Positions 1 through 6,743 of a stretch of DNA of 15,139 bases are shown here, piece after piece (position 1 is the first letter of the stretch; every line of letters begins with the position of its first letter). The stretch comes from CAZMLC01 sp964567125 (lineage in GTDB: Bacteria > Verrucomicrobiota > Kiritimatiellia > RFP12 > UBA1067). Both the position numbers and the translations under genes were made by a program. Where the stretch lies: positions 1-15,139 of the forward strand of contig CAZMLC010000066.1 of the NCBI GenBank assembly GCA_964567125.1, in the 5' to 3' direction. Below the pieces are notes generated by a model that was not told the origin of the DNA, did no database searches, and was given only the letters and a program-made list of their open reading frames with translations.

Positions 1-48
1 GACAACCACCTTGGCAAGGTGGCGCTCTACCAACTGAGCTAAGCTCGC
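1..48 (-). tRNA. tRNA-Gly (anticodon GCC), 3' part cut off by the window edge
   Basis: Read on the minus strand, the sequence begins with a 7-base acceptor strand GCGAGCT, then TA, a D-stem GCTC/GAGC around the loop AGTTGGTA, and a 5-bp anticodon stem CCACC/GGTGG closing the loop TTGCCAA. The anticodon is therefore GCC, which decodes GGC/GGT glycine codons. The variable loop starts TTGTC and the T-arm and 3' acceptor strand lie beyond position 1. The GCTCAGTTGGTAGAGC core matches ordinary bacterial tRNA-Gly. Intactness cannot be judged because the 3' end is missing. Confidence 0.93.
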
Positions 49-62
49 TTAAAACGGACGTA

Positions 63-92
63 ACTATAGCAAAAAGCCCGGTTGCAGCGCAA
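63..92 (-). promoter_or_regulatory. Likely sigma-70-type promoter of the tRNA-Gly gene
   Basis: On the minus strand a TATAGT hexamer (63-68) is preceded, after an 18-base spacer, by TTGCGC (87-92). The -10 box ends 14 bases before the tRNA 5' end, which suits a stable-RNA promoter. The -35 box is weak (three of six consensus bases), so the call rests mainly on the -10 box and its position. Confidence 0.5.
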
Positions 93-140
93 GTGAAAAA
101 ACGCACTTTGAAAAATGAACTGGTCTCAGACTGGGGCTAT

Positions 141-149
141 TGGTATAAT
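141..149 (+). promoter_or_regulatory. Extended -10 promoter for the CE15 esterase gene
   Basis: A perfect TATAAT (144-149) is preceded by TGG, giving the extended -10 pattern TGnTATAAT, which can substitute for a poor -35 box. No good -35 lies 16-18 bases upstream. Transcription would start near 156, leaving a leader of about 42 bases before the ATG at 198. A GAGGA ribosome-binding site (190-194) lies just before the start codon. Confidence 0.55.
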
Positions 150-197
150 TACACCGTTGTTCAATTACAGGTGGGACTTTTAATTTAGCGAGGATTT

Positions 198-1373
198 ATG
201 AATAGTGTTCATTTTCTGACCGTGCTTCTCGTTGCAGGCGTGCTGACTGCACACGCCGAATTCACAGCGCCGATTCCAGCCCTTCTGACAACGGCTCAAG
301 GCGCATCCGTTACCACAGCCGAAACATGGGAAAAAACGCGCCGACCGGAACTGCTCGACTGTTTCCAGCAGCATGTCTTCGGCCGGACCCCCATCGGACG
401 GCCCGCGGGTTTGCGTTTCGAGAGTGCCGAACCTGATCGGATCATGATGGAAGGCAAGGCGCTGCGCAAACGGATCAACATCATTTTCCAAGGCCCAGGA
501 GGAACAGGCACGATCCATATGGTCGCGTTTATCCCCAAGCAGCAGAAGCCGGCACCGGCCTTTTTGCTGATCTGCAACCGGCCCCCTGAAAAAAACATCG
601 ACCCTGACCGCCGCGAACGTTCACCCTTCTGGCCGGCAGAGGAGATTGTCGGACGCGGATATGCGGCCATTGCCTTCTGGAATGGTGACGTCGCGCCCGA
701 TCAACCAAACATGCATCATACCGGTGCACATGGCATCTTTCAGCCCGATGTCCGCCAGCGGCAGGCTGACAGCTGGGGCACACTGGCCGCCTGGGCATGG
801 GGAGCAAGCCGCATCATGGATTGGATCGAAAGCGAACCGCTGCTCGACGCAAAACACGTTGCCGTCATCGGCCACTCTCGCGGAGGCAAGACGGCGCTCT
901 GGTGCGGAGCCAACGATCCCCGCTTCGCTTTAACGATTTCAAACGACTCTGGATGCGGCGGAGCAAAATTGCACCGCATGAACCTGCCTCAGTCGGAAAG
1001 CATCGCGATCATCACGGAGCGTCTCGGCTACTGGTTCTGCGACACCTTCAAGCGCTACGCCAACAATGAGAACGCCCTCCCTGTTGACCAGCATCAGCTG
1101 CTCGCGCTGATGGCCCCTCGCCTACTGTATGTCGCCTCCGCGCGCGGTGATGCTTGGGCAGGTCCTGAAGGTGAATTCGCCTCCTGCGTGCTCGCTTCAC
1201 CGGCATGGGAACTGTATGGAAAACGAGGTCTTGAATCCACGCAGTTCCCCGCGCTGGACACGCCTTATTTGAAAGGGTCCATCGGCTATCACATCCGCAC
1301 GGGCAAACATGATTTGACGCTCTATGACTGGACGTGCTACATGGACTTTACGGATCGTCACGGCTGGCGTTAA
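198..1373 (+). CDS. Secreted CE15-family glucuronoyl esterase-like alpha/beta hydrolase
   Basis: The 391-residue protein resembles CE15 carbohydrate esterases, which cleave the ester between 4-O-methyl-glucuronic acid on xylan and lignin alcohols. Residues 1-20 form a signal peptide (hydrophobic core LTVLLVAGVL, probable cleavage after AHA), so it is exported. The nucleophile elbow GHSRGGK at 225-231 gives Ser227, followed by the family-typical SGCGGAK at 251-257. The C-terminal GKHDLTLYDW (369-378) supplies the catalytic His371. Candidate acids are Asp250, at the position of the classical glutamate, and Asp318 in GDAWAG, where many bacterial members place theirs. Length is normal for a single-domain CE15; no carbohydrate-binding module is visible. 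The start at 198 is supported by GAGGA four bases upstream and by the signal peptide. It is a lone plus-strand gene convergent with lptD and has no polysaccharide-utilisation neighbours here. The family assignment is strong; the exact substrate is inference. Confidence 0.85.
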   Translation: MNSVHFLTVLLVAGVLTAHAEFTAPIPALLTTAQGASVTTAETWEKTRRPELLDCFQQHVFGRTPIGRPAGLRFESAEPDRIMMEGKALRKRINIIFQGPGGTGTIHMVAFIPKQQKPAPAFLLICNRPPEKNIDPDRRERSPFWPAEEIVGRGYAAIAFWNGDVAPDQPNMHHTGAHGIFQPDVRQRQADSWGTLAAWAWGASRIMDWIESEPLLDAKHVAVIGHSRGGKTALWCGANDPRFALTISNDSGCGGAKLHRMNLPQSESIAIITERLGYWFCDTFKRYANNENALPVDQHQLLALMAPRLLYVASARGDAWAGPEGEFASCVLASPAWELYGKRGLESTQFPALDTPYLKGSIGYHIRTGKHDLTLYDWTCYMDFTDRHGWR

Positions 1374-1407
1374 ACACCAGGCATTACGCGTCTGACATTT
1401 CCCTAAA

Positions 1408-1445
1408 ACAAAAAGGACCGCACACCATGTGCGATCCTTTTTTTC
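1408..1445. terminator. Bidirectional rho-independent terminator between the convergent CE15 and lptD genes
   Basis: GGA-C-CGCACA (1415-1424) pairs with TGTGCG-A-TCC (1428-1437) across a CCA loop, giving nine base pairs with one C/A mismatch. An A-rich stretch (1408-1414) lies to the left and seven Ts (1438-1444) to the right. It can therefore end transcription from both sides. It is 34 bases past the CE15 stop and begins 15 bases beyond the lptD stop, the expected arrangement for convergent genes. Confidence 0.85.
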
Positions 1446-1459
1446 TCTCCGACTGGATA

Positions 1460-3718
1460 TTACCAGCGCAACCAGTCATCCTTCGGTTCGCGGCTTTCCG
1501 CCTTCAACCACATCAGCAGCATGACGCGCACATCCTCGTCGCGATCCGTACCATCCTCACGTTGATAGGAGGGCCACCAGGAGACGCGGAACTGGAAGAC
1601 CAGACAGTCCAAGCTGTACTGCACATAGCCGCCGAGCTCATCAAGCGATTTTTCGCGCATATCCTGGCGGGCAAACATGCTCCACTCCCAGTCATTGTTG
1701 ATCGTGTGGGTAAAGCCGCCATAGAGCAATTCCTTGTCCGCATATGCCCAGTCGTCAACCCCAATCGGACCATAATCATAAATGCTGTGATCACGGAAGA
1801 GGTAGCCGCCGCCCAAACGGAAGCTTTCCGTCATCCGATAGAACGCGCTAATATCGGTATATGCGATTTTGCTCTGCGTATTGTCCCATTCCGTAACGCC
1901 CCGAACATCGAGTTTGCGCGTGGGCGAGAGCACAACCTTGGTACCTGTCATCCGCACACCATGATCTTCAATCGGCCCGCCCGACTCCATCTGATAAGCC
2001 ACGTACGTGTCCCAATCCAAGAAGGTCCGAATACGGTTGGTTTCCTCGTCCGTCGTCTGCAGCAAGTTGCGCACGCCAGGGCGGACGCCGTGCCACGTGT
2101 ACGGCACCCAGAAGCCATCGCGACCGAATTGATCGATCCACTCATAAATACGGTCGCGGCGATCAAACAGGTAGAGCGACTCGCTGTCACCATAATAATC
2201 CGTCGGCTGGTAACTGTAATCGACGTACGGCTCAATAACATGACGCCACCCCTGCGCAAGATCCGCGGTTGCGCGCGTCGAGAGTTCGAAGCCTACATCC
2301 GCGGATTGGCGGAACAGATCGCTCGTATCGCCAGCAGCGGAGGAATAGTACGAGCCGCGATAGCCGGCCCGCGGCACCCAGCTGACGACATCGCCAAACT
2401 TAACCGGATAGCTCAACCGATGGCCTGTATCCACGCGTGCCGTGTCATAATCGGCCCAGTCGCCTGGATAGTAGCGATACTTCAAATCCGCATCGTCGAG
2501 TTCCGCATATTTGCGCTGCAGATAACCCGCGCGCGTCTGGCTTTCATAGATGAACCCCGTATCCCATACAGAGAGCGGAACCACGTTCAACCAGCCCTCA
2601 GGCAGGCGCTGCGTTCCGCTGTAAAATTCATTGATCGGGCCGCTCACCGTAACACCCGCAGCCAGTTCATGTTCGCGATGCTCCAGGGAGGCGAAATTCA
2701 TCGGGGTCGAGTCCATGCGCGACCTGCGCGTAAAGAATTCACGCGCCACTTCCGAATCGCTCAAGAACGTCCCATTCACCAAAAGCTGGTCGCGCGGTGA
2801 AAGATCCGCCTCATGCTTTAAGTTAAAATAATAGCGATCGTAATGGATAGGTGAATACCAGTTGCGGTTTTCCCATTCATCCGGTTTATCCAAATCGTAG
2901 GCGTAATACCCGGAGATTGACCCCTGCCCGCGCTCTTTCAGATCCCAGGAGAAGGTCTCGCCCACACCCACGCCGCGCGAGGTACGATAGTCAAACTGCG
3001 TTTCAGCATCCAGTTTTGAGCCTGCCGCATAGGGTGAAGAATAGAGATTGTACTTATAGGTGTTGAGCAGGAAACCACCCCAGCGCGAGGTATATCCGGG
3101 GACCGAGCGGAAGCCGTAACCGGCATCCAGATCGCGATACCAATAGGGCAGATAGGCAAACGGCACGCCGAAGAGATACGGCACCGCACTCCAGATTTCA
3201 GCCGACTCGTTATCTTTGAACCGGCCATGCCCCGCGATACACCAGTGCCAATGATCCACGTCGTTGGTGCAGGTCGTGATGCGCAAATGCTTGGCATCGT
3301 AGTAGCCATCTTCCGTACGCGTCACCTCGCTCGCACGGATACGGAAATCCTTACAGCGGAATTCGCCCGCGGTCGCTAAGCCAGCGCCAGTCTTGAAATT
3401 GACTTCGATGTAGTCGCCGGTCCACGAGGCGAAACCCGTTTGCTGCAAGATCACATTTCCCGAAGCTTGGGCATCGCCTGACTCCGAATGGATACGGATT
3501 TTATCCGCGCGCAGTTCAAAAAGGCCGGATTTAACAACAGCGTTGCCGCTCATCGTGATCCAGCCTGTTTTTTGATCTACATCCAACTTATCAGAGGTGG
3601 TCTGAATCTCCGATAAATTGATCTTGGCGAAGTTCGCAAGCTTCTCATTGTTGTTCACCGACAATCCCTGCGCAACAAGGACAGACAGCACACTCAGAAC
3701 CATCACGATTCGTTTCAT
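1460..3718 (-). CDS. lptD: LPS-assembly outer-membrane protein LptD
   Basis: LptD is the outer-membrane beta-barrel that receives lipopolysaccharide from the periplasmic Lpt bridge and inserts it in the outer leaflet. This 752-residue protein has a signal peptide (about 1-20), an OstA/LptA-like periplasmic jellyroll (about 38-150, with alternating strands such as GWITMSGNAVV and GDAQASGNVIL), and a long tyrosine/tryptophan-rich barrel (about 175-752) ending in a C-terminal Trp typical of outer-membrane proteins. The TTC at 148-150 and the PYWYRDLDAGYGFRS stretch (191-205) resemble conserved LptD landmarks. Cysteines are at 122, 150, 160 and 705; the adjacent C-terminal cysteine pair of enterobacterial LptD is reduced to the single Cys705. 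The ATG has AGGA eight bases upstream. It follows rng after a 178-base gap with its own likely promoter. No lptE lies in the window. Length is close to the E. coli protein. Confidence 0.85.
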   Translation of the reverse strand: MKRIVMVLSVLSVLVAQGLSVNNNEKLANFAKINLSEIQTTSDKLDVDQKTGWITMSGNAVVKSGLFELRADKIRIHSESGDAQASGNVILQQTGFASWTGDYIEVNFKTGAGLATAGEFRCKDFRIRASEVTRTEDGYYDAKHLRITTCTNDVDHWHWCIAGHGRFKDNESAEIWSAVPYLFGVPFAYLPYWYRDLDAGYGFRSVPGYTSRWGGFLLNTYKYNLYSSPYAAGSKLDAETQFDYRTSRGVGVGETFSWDLKERGQGSISGYYAYDLDKPDEWENRNWYSPIHYDRYYFNLKHEADLSPRDQLLVNGTFLSDSEVAREFFTRRSRMDSTPMNFASLEHREHELAAGVTVSGPINEFYSGTQRLPEGWLNVVPLSVWDTGFIYESQTRAGYLQRKYAELDDADLKYRYYPGDWADYDTARVDTGHRLSYPVKFGDVVSWVPRAGYRGSYYSSAAGDTSDLFRQSADVGFELSTRATADLAQGWRHVIEPYVDYSYQPTDYYGDSESLYLFDRRDRIYEWIDQFGRDGFWVPYTWHGVRPGVRNLLQTTDEETNRIRTFLDWDTYVAYQMESGGPIEDHGVRMTGTKVVLSPTRKLDVRGVTEWDNTQSKIAYTDISAFYRMTESFRLGGGYLFRDHSIYDYGPIGVDDWAYADKELLYGGFTHTINNDWEWSMFARQDMREKSLDELGGYVQYSLDCLVFQFRVSWWPSYQREDGTDRDEDVRVMLLMWLKAESREPKDDWLRW

Positions 3719-3792
3719 AGTTTTGTTCCTATTTTGCCTTCATCTTGCGCATAGTCAGTCAGCACGCAAGCCGCATCATCACCTCGCCGAGC

Positions 3793-3801
3793 AGTGTAGC
3801 A
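3793..3801 (-). promoter_or_regulatory. Possible extended -10 promoter for lptD
   Basis: On the minus strand TGCTACACT forms an extended -10 element (TGn plus TACACT, the hexamer at 3793-3798). It would start transcription near 3786, about 68 bases before the lptD ATG. The -35 region is poor: only TTTTGC sits at a 17-base spacing. The 178-base gap separates lptD from rng and makes independent transcription plausible. Confidence 0.4.
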
Positions 3802-3842
3802 AAAACACCACGTCCGCAAAAGGCACAAATTCACATCGTGCA

Positions 3843-3871
3843 CGCTCGCACGGAACCCCTCCCCGCGAGCG
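3843..3871 (-). other. Inverted repeat (7-bp stem) downstream of rng
   Basis: CGCTCGC (3843-3849) and GCGAGCG (3865-3871) are perfect inverted copies separated by 15 bases, starting 25 bases after the rng stop codon. No T-run follows directly on the minus strand, so this is not a clear intrinsic terminator. It could protect the 3' end of the upstream mRNA or mark a rho-dependent end; function is unknown. Confidence 0.4.
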
Positions 3872-3896
3872 CTGAACATAAGACGTCCCTTCGCCC

Positions 3897-5510
3897 TTAA
3901 AGCGTCCGCGTATCGCCCACGGAGTATAACACTTGGGCCGTTGTTCCGTCGATAATGCTGAATGACTCCGGATGACGATACATCTCTGACTTAAAGGAGA
4001 GGCGTCCCGTATACCGCTTCTGCAATTCGACCAGAAACGCCTCGTCTTCCTTGCGCAGGCGATCCAAAACGCTCGGGGCAACAATGACCTGTAAGTCAAT
4101 CGCGCGATGCTCCAGAATGCCCTTGCGCATCAGCGCGCCGACTTGACGCTGGATATCCACGCTCAACGCCAGCGGCGACTTAATCAAGCCATGACCGCGA
4201 CAGATCGGGCAATCCATATACATCTGCGACAATAAGCTTTCCTCTTGGCGCTGACGCGTCATCTCCATCAAGCCCAACTCGGAAATCGCCAACACATTTG
4301 TCCGGGCGCGGTCGCGCTTGAGCGCCATTTTCATGGCCTTGTACACGGTGTTCTGATGTTTGCGCGACTTCATATCGATCAAGTCCAACACCACCAAACC
4401 ACCGATGTTACGCAAGCGCAGTTGCCGTGCAACCTCCTCAATCGCCTCCAGATTCACCTCCAGAATCGCATCCTCCTGCGAGCCCTTGCCGCGATGACGG
4501 CCCGTGTTCACGTCAATCGCGATCAGCGCTTCCGTCTCATCGAAAATCAGATAACCGCCTGACTTCAGGTTAACCTTGCGGCGGAAGGTCTCCTCCAGCT
4601 GACGTTCGACGCCGTAGTGGTCAAAAATCGGCAACTGCCCTTCATAGCGATGGATCACACCCTTTGCCCGGCGCGAAATGCGCGAGGCCACGGAGCGAAT
4701 ACGGTCGAATGCGTCTTCGTCGTCAATCGTCACGCGGTCGATATCCTCGGTCAACCAATCGCGCACCACGCGTTCGATCAAATCAGGTTCCTGATAGACG
4801 CAGGAGGGCGAAGGTTTTTCCGCAATATTCCGCTGCAATTCATTCCAGGATTCGAGCAGGTTGCGCAGATCGCGCACAAAGGCGCGCTTGCTTGCGCCCG
4901 CGCCCACGGTCCGCACGATCAACCCAGCATTTTCCGGCAGCGGCATCCGATCCAGAATCTTTTTCAGGCGCTGGCGCTCCTTGGCGTCGCCGATCTTCCG
5001 CGAAACGCCGCGCAGATGCGTACCGGGCATCATCACCAGATAGCGGCCAGGCAGGCTCAGGTTCGCGGTCACGCGCGGCCCCTTGGTGCTGATCGGCCCC
5101 TTGGAGACCTGCACCACAATTTCCGATCCGGGCGGGAACTTCTTGGCGATTTCCTCGTTCGACACGCGCCGGCGGCGCGAAGGACGTGCATTATCATCAT
5201 CGTCATCGAGACGGCTGTCGTCATCCGGGATCATGTCCCAGTAGTGCAGGAACGCGTTCTTCTTCATGCCGATATCGACAAACGCCGCCTGCAAATCATG
5301 TTCCAGATTCTGAATACGGCCTTTGAAAATACTACCCACAAGGCGTTCCTCTGTGGGATGCTCCACTTGAAACTCCTCGACGCGTCCATTCTCGATAACC
5401 GCGACGCGCGTCTCCAGTTTCTCCGCATTGACCACGATTTCACGTTTGGGGGCTCCCTTTTTAAACCAGCCCAGCATCGCGTTGATTCCATCAGCAATTG
5501 GTTTTAACAT
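3897..5510 (-). CDS. rng: Ribonuclease E/G family endoribonuclease (RNase G-like)
   Basis: RNase E/G enzymes cut single-stranded AU-rich RNA and mature 16S rRNA. In order, this 537-residue protein has an S1-type RNA-binding region (about 35-150), an RNase H-like/5'-sensor region, and the catalytic DNase I-like domain. Magnesium ligands are expected at Asp333 (AIDVNTGR, 332-338) and Asp376 (LDLIDM, 375-380). CPICRGHG (434-441) is the Zn-link that pairs two subunits. The long disordered C-terminal scaffold of RNase E is absent, so RNase G is the better name. The S1 region carries a charged insertion at about 96-115: an Asp run followed by four arginines. The ATG has GAGGAG eight bases upstream. 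It follows rodA after 48 bases, a gap containing a small hairpin. In E. coli rng also lies downstream of mreBCD, so the context agrees. Confidence 0.93.
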   Translation of the reverse strand: MLKPIADGINAMLGWFKKGAPKREIVVNAEKLETRVAVIENGRVEEFQVEHPTEERLVGSIFKGRIQNLEHDLQAAFVDIGMKKNAFLHYWDMIPDDDSRLDDDDDNARPSRRRRVSNEEIAKKFPPGSEIVVQVSKGPISTKGPRVTANLSLPGRYLVMMPGTHLRGVSRKIGDAKERQRLKKILDRMPLPENAGLIVRTVGAGASKRAFVRDLRNLLESWNELQRNIAEKPSPSCVYQEPDLIERVVRDWLTEDIDRVTIDDEDAFDRIRSVASRISRRAKGVIHRYEGQLPIFDHYGVERQLEETFRRKVNLKSGGYLIFDETEALIAIDVNTGRHRGKGSQEDAILEVNLEAIEEVARQLRLRNIGGLVVLDLIDMKSRKHQNTVYKAMKMALKRDRARTNVLAISELGLMEMTRQRQEESLLSQMYMDCPICRGHGLIKSPLALSVDIQRQVGALMRKGILEHRAIDLQVIVAPSVLDRLRKEDEAFLVELQKRYTGRLSFKSEMYRHPESFSIIDGTTAQVLYSVGDTRTL

Positions 5511-5539
5511 CTTTCCTTCTCCTCTATTCTATTCTTTTC

Positions 5540-5558
5540 AAGCCTCTCTGCAAGGCTT
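5540..5558 (-). other. Short hairpin between rodA and rng
   Basis: AAGCCT (5540-5545) and AGGCTT (5553-5558) form a perfect 6-bp stem with a 7-base loop, directly abutting the rodA stop codon and 29 bases before the rng ATG. No T-run follows on the minus strand, so it is probably not a terminator. As an mRNA structure in the short rng leader it could affect stability or translation. Confidence 0.5.
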
Positions 5559-6740
5559 CTACAAGAATCGGTGTTCCGACTCGCGCCCATACATTGCTAC
5601 GCTTTGAACAATGCCTAACGTCACCATCATCGTTAGCGTAAAGGTGCGGCCATAACTTATAAACGGCAACGGCAATCCTGTAATCGGCATCAGCCCAATC
5701 GTCATCGCAATGTTAATAAACATGTGACTGAATATGAGCGCTGCAACTCCGAAACAGAAGAGCCTGCCACCATCATCCCTGCAACGAAATGCCACCCATA
5801 ACACGGACCAGAGTAGTCCGAGAAAGAGCAGCAATACCGTTAACGATCCAACAAAGCCCGCCTCCTCAGCGAGCACTGCGAAAATAAAGTCATTCGATGA
5901 GACCGAAGGTGGCAGATATCCCAGCATATACTGCTCGCCCTTCAAATATCCCTTTCCGTAAAATCCGCCGGAACCGACTGCGATTTCGGACTGGCGGCGG
6001 TTGTAGCCACTTCCGTGCAGATCCTTGTCCGGAAACAGAAACACATCCAGACGCTGGATCTGATGGGGGCGCAAACACGTCGCGCGAATCAACATCTCGC
6101 GGCGTTCTTGCGGCATCTCCACGCGTTCGACCGCATAGATGATTCCCAGAATCACGCTCGCACCGATAAGCCCAAGGCCAATCGAGGTCCAGAAGAGTTT
6201 AGGCGCAATGTTCGCGGAGAACATCATCACCAGCATGGTCGGGACCAAGACCATCGCCGTACCCAAGTCTGGCTGCATCAAGATCAACAGCGCAGGAACC
6301 CCGACGAGCATCAGGGACAAGAGATAGAGGCCCACACCGCGCTTGGCCTCCTCGCGGCTGTACAGCCACGCCAGCACCAGGATCACCACCAGCTTGGCCG
6401 GCTCCGAGGGCTGTATGCCAAAAATCCAGCGCCGCGCCCCCATGATCGATTCACCGATACCTGGAATCAGCACGAGCACCAGAATACCCAGCATGCAGAC
6501 ATAGCCCAGAAAACTCCACTGCATCCAGCGCCGATAATGGGTAAACGCGCAGACGAAGTACGCGATAAGTCCCACCACCGCGACTTCCAGATGGCGCATA
6601 TAGAGCATCTGCAATTCCTTGTCTTCGCGTACCGAGCAGGAACTGTAGATATACAGCACGCCAATGGTTGTTAATCCCAGCATGCAGAGCAGCAAAACGG
6701 GATTCAGCAAGCGTAATTGTTTAAACATGCGAGCAAACAT
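5559..6740 (-). CDS. rodA: RodA, SEDS-family peptidoglycan glycosyltransferase of the elongasome
   Basis: RodA polymerises lipid II glycan strands during lateral wall growth in complex with PBP2. The 393-residue protein is a polytopic membrane protein with about ten hydrophobic segments (e.g. 12-33, 52-68, 76-93, 115-127, 138-155, 160-175, 185-203, 298-318, 328-352, 366-384). SEDS landmarks include QPDLGTA (156-162), GSGGFYGKGYLKG (256-268) and NDFIFAVLAEE (283-293), in which Asp284 matches the catalytic aspartate of RodA. The usual SYGGS motif near the C-terminus reads SYGRT (362-366) here. The start ATG lies three bases after the PBP2 stop with the G-rich GAGAGGGG upstream; Met5 is an alternative start. 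Position directly after the PBP2 gene supports RodA rather than FtsW. Confidence 0.95.
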   Translation of the reverse strand: MFARMFKQLRLLNPVLLLCMLGLTTIGVLYIYSSCSVREDKELQMLYMRHLEVAVVGLIAYFVCAFTHYRRWMQWSFLGYVCMLGILVLVLIPGIGESIMGARRWIFGIQPSEPAKLVVILVLAWLYSREEAKRGVGLYLLSLMLVGVPALLILMQPDLGTAMVLVPTMLVMMFSANIAPKLFWTSIGLGLIGASVILGIIYAVERVEMPQERREMLIRATCLRPHQIQRLDVFLFPDKDLHGSGYNRRQSEIAVGSGGFYGKGYLKGEQYMLGYLPPSVSSNDFIFAVLAEEAGFVGSLTVLLLFLGLLWSVLWVAFRCRDDGGRLFCFGVAALIFSHMFINIAMTIGLMPITGLPLPFISYGRTFTLTMMVTLGIVQSVAMYGRESEHRFL

Positions 6741-6743
6741 CGT

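Noticed and set aside
1334..2800. 488-residue plus-strand open frame antisense to lptD
   Set aside because: It overlaps the conserved LptD frame, has no recognisable family, contains the terminator near its start, and looks like a reading-frame shadow.
4617..5507. 296-residue plus-strand open frame antisense to rng
   Set aside because: The minus strand carries the full RNase E/G motif set; the plus frame is rich in His/Arg/Gln, as expected for a shadow of a GC-rich gene.
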